Notes under the pieces: generated by a model | Told to the model about the DNA's origin: nothing | The model's database searches: none | Seen by the model: the letters and a program-made list of their open reading frames with translations, nothing else | Shown: one piece after another, positions 61,771-64,000 of the stretch | Layout: the number at the start of each line of letters is the position of its first letter | How positions within the stretch are numbered: the stretch's first letter is position 1 | Source of the DNA: Tubiluchus corallicola | Taxonomy: Eukaryota; Priapulida; Priapulimorpha; Priapulimorphida; Tubiluchidae | Direction: 5' to 3' | DNA: 64,000 bases | Assembly: GCA_030141605.1 (NCBI GenBank) | Contig: JAQGDQ010000015.1 | Location: 1,362,568-1,426,567, forward strand | Position numbers and translations under genes: made by a program

Positions 61771-63090
61771 ATGGAAGGCAGTAAGAAGGAGCTAATCAAA
61801 GAAAATTTGCTGGAATCACTTATTTTGTGGACAAATAACTCTGATTCCACCAACACAGATAAATGGAATCTTCTGTATGTTTTTGAAGCACGTGACAACA
61901 TCGTGGACATTCCAAGTCATGCGACAACTTCAGCGACCAAGGTCATCCTGTCACTGATGTACGCGACAATCATACTCTGTTCCATCTTTGGCAACATCGT
62001 CACCCTGTGGATCATTGGCTTCTTTAAGGACATGAAGACAAAAGTGAACATGTTCATCTGTTCTCTGGCTATTAGCGATTTAATAATGACGTTAATTTGC
62101 ATACCGTTTCAACTTGTTATGGTGGTGGTGGACCTAGAATGGGAACGGGGAGCGGCTTTGTGTAAACTTGTTCCTTTCACACAGGTTACAGCCATTGCCA
62201 TCAACTCCTTCACTTTGTGTTGCATTGCCATTGAACGTTTTTGTGCCATTGTTCATCCACTACGTCATCGCGTGCGCAAACGTTTCCTCGCCACACATTG
62301 GATCATTGTGATCGTCTGGCTTGCCGCCATCGTATTTGGAATTCCATGCCTGATTGCGTACGATGTCGTGGAGCTGGATACGGAAAATGGGACTGCACGT
62401 TACTGCGTAGAACTTTGGGTGGACGACTTTGAGAAGATCGAATTATCCATGAAGATGGAGAAGATTTATATGTGGCTAAAGTTTGGAGCAATGTTTGTTA
62501 TACCAGTGGCCGTGATGGGGTATACCTATGTCAGAATAGGTCATCGGCTCTGGATCAGAAAGCCTGTTGGTGATTCAGTGCAGGCTGCCAAAGTCTGTGT
62601 CCACTACAGGAAAATGTGTGTTCGAATGTGTGTAATTATGATGTTGATCTTTATATTATGCTGGACACCTTTACACGTGTTTAAGTTAGTCCTGGTACAT
62701 AAGCAGTCACTGGATGGCTGCCCAGCGGTACAGAGTTCGGAGAAACTTGTATTTCTCAGCCAGTTTTTCAGTATGCTGGCTCTTTCCAGTTGTGCATTCG
62801 ATCCGATTTCCTATTTTCTTTTCCAGGAAAAATTTCGGAAGCACTGTCTGGACATTAGTCGTTGTCGCTGTCAAGACAACACGTCTTCGATTGATTCGTG
62901 TGGCATTCCGAAGAAGAAAGCATCGAACCAAACATCCCTGCCTTTGTCCACGCTGTCTCCAGATAAATTACTGAAGAAGTCGGTTGAGAAACAAGAAGTG
63001 GATCCAAAAGTGAAAACGATTGTTGTCCAAGAGAAAGTCGATTACGACGAAACAAGACTAAGTCCATTTATGCGCAACCCAGCTGGTTAA
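61771..63090 (+). CDS. Class A neuropeptide GPCR, QRFP/GPR103-like, intronless
   Basis: A complete 439-residue seven-helix receptor. N-glycosylation sites at N22 and N206. Helices: TM1 about 58-82 (GNIV), TM2 94-118 (SLAISDL), TM3 131-156, TM4 177-198, TM5 236-256, TM6 285-309 (CWTP at 297-300), TM7 326-350. The conserved disulfide would join C131 and C212. Variants: the DRY motif is ERF (155-157) and NPxxY is DPISY (344-348). CKLVPFTQVTA in TM3 and IGHRLWIRKPVGD after TM5 recall QRFP receptor/GPR103, so a peptide ligand and Gq or Gi coupling are likely; subfamily is inference. The tail has possible palmitoylation cysteines (359, 365, 367) and Ser/Thr sites. The start is the first ATG after an in-frame TAG (61618), with A at -3. 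Confidence 0.93.
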   Translation: MEGSKKELIKENLLESLILWTNNSDSTNTDKWNLLYVFEARDNIVDIPSHATTSATKVILSLMYATIILCSIFGNIVTLWIIGFFKDMKTKVNMFICSLAISDLIMTLICIPFQLVMVVVDLEWERGAALCKLVPFTQVTAIAINSFTLCCIAIERFCAIVHPLRHRVRKRFLATHWIIVIVWLAAIVFGIPCLIAYDVVELDTENGTARYCVELWVDDFEKIELSMKMEKIYMWLKFGAMFVIPVAVMGYTYVRIGHRLWIRKPVGDSVQAAKVCVHYRKMCVRMCVIMMLIFILCWTPLHVFKLVLVHKQSLDGCPAVQSSEKLVFLSQFFSMLALSSCAFDPISYFLFQEKFRKHCLDISRCRCQDNTSSIDSCGIPKKKASNQTSLPLSTLSPDKLLKKSVEKQEVDPKVKTIVVQEKVDYDETRLSPFMRNPAG

Positions 63091-64000
63091 AGATTATCGG
63101 ACATTATTTAGACTATAAGAAAATCACATGGTATATAAATGGCTGTCAATACAAAAACCACACTTTGAAAACATATTCTATACTGCAACAAGAATTATAT
63201 ATGGATTCTGAATATGTTTGGCTCGTGCTCTAGACTTGTGTCTCGTTCGGTATTTTTTAGGTCATTTGTGCAAATTTTTGTGTAGAGTCGTCGCTCATTA
63301 AACGCAGAAGCTGTTAGTAAATTAATATTAGACATTTACAATTGCCATTAATGATGCCATACAATTAAAAACAGAAGTAGGCTAATTGGAAGCTGTTGAA
63401 TTTATAACCCATATAAACAACTTGTTACACTCATTTCGCCTATTTACAATACGCAAATATTTTCATCAATTATTTTAGATTCGAGAGCTAACATTTATGT
63501 ACATGTATTCAAATCTACATGAAAACAATATAATATTCTAATGTATCTGATGGATAGGGTTCTTGCGTCTTTTTAATTGTTATCATAATTGTGAGTTTCA
63601 CTTTCCCAGAATGAAAATTAGAGCTGAATTAACTTGAAACGTACCTTCGCTCATCAGAAAATTATCGAATCTCGCTATAGGTAATTGTGCCATAATGAAT
63701 ATAATTTACTCCAATGTTGTGGCACCACAAAAAACGGTATATAATTCACCCGGGACCATATTATTCCTTACAATAATTATGTAACATTTAGGACAGGTAT
63801 CCCTACGCGTCCGTGAATCAGGAAAGATGAGATGGTATCTTTGAAAAACAGGATCTAAAATTATATTTATTTTCCAAGACTTTGTGATCAGTAGAGTGAA
63901 GCATTTTCACAAAATTTAACATTCTAATAGCTGCCATCACAGCATTTTTTTATTTTTGAAAATTCTGCAAGCTACGGTACCTTGACAACCTACTCTTTTT
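63091..64000. other. 3' flank of the GPCR, nothing else recognised
   Basis: AT-rich. No canonical AATAAA seen close to the stop; ATTAAA variants occur near 63297 and 63364. No exon resembling the missing NUDC N-terminus was found on the minus strand. Confidence 0.4.

Overview
The window looks like nuclear DNA of a bilaterian animal. It is AT-rich, genes are split by GT-AG introns of about 0.3 to 5 kb, and there are many simple repeats, decayed non-LTR retrotransposons, palindromic DNA elements and a tRNA-derived SINE. The gene content (TALE-type homeobox gene, synaptotagmin-like protein, NudC, ShKT-domain protein, neuropeptide-type GPCR) is animal. A divergent, intronless TALE-like homeobox gene hints at a spiralian (mollusc, annelid, brachiopod or relative), but the species cannot be fixed from the sequence.

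Layout. 1-1970: no gene recognised. 1971-3332 (+): one-exon gene encoding a protein with two divergent TALE-like homeodomains. 3500-19780: about 16 kb with no gene I can support, containing a LINE fossil and simple repeats. 19823-50015 (+): a 14-exon synaptotagmin-like protein gene (SYTL/Slp, bitesize-like). It encodes a Rab-binding SHD with a zinc finger, a roughly 1,060-residue low-complexity region from one giant exon, and two C2 domains. 50016-52076: convergent 3' region. 52077-56429 (-): the last six coding exons of NUDC; its N-terminal exons were not found. 57019-57592: a fold-back type palindrome. 58480-58622: a tRNA-derived SINE. 58772-59957 (+): two ShKT-domain exons with a short palindromic MITE in the intron between them. 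61771-63090 (+): intronless class A GPCR resembling QRFP/GPR103-type neuropeptide receptors, its ATG one base after a (CTA)n repeat. 63091-64000: nothing recognised.

The genes do not form an operon or an obvious pathway. SYTL (vesicle tethering) and NUDC (CS-domain co-chaperone of dynein/LIS1 and other clients) converge tail to tail with about 2 kb between stop codons. If the missing NUDC exons lie beyond the right edge, the ShKT gene and the GPCR are nested inside a NUDC intron on the opposite strand. All SYTL and NUDC exon joins were derived by hand from splice consensus, reading frame and family resemblance. Phases agree at every SYTL junction, except that the exon 6/7 boundary has two possible solutions.
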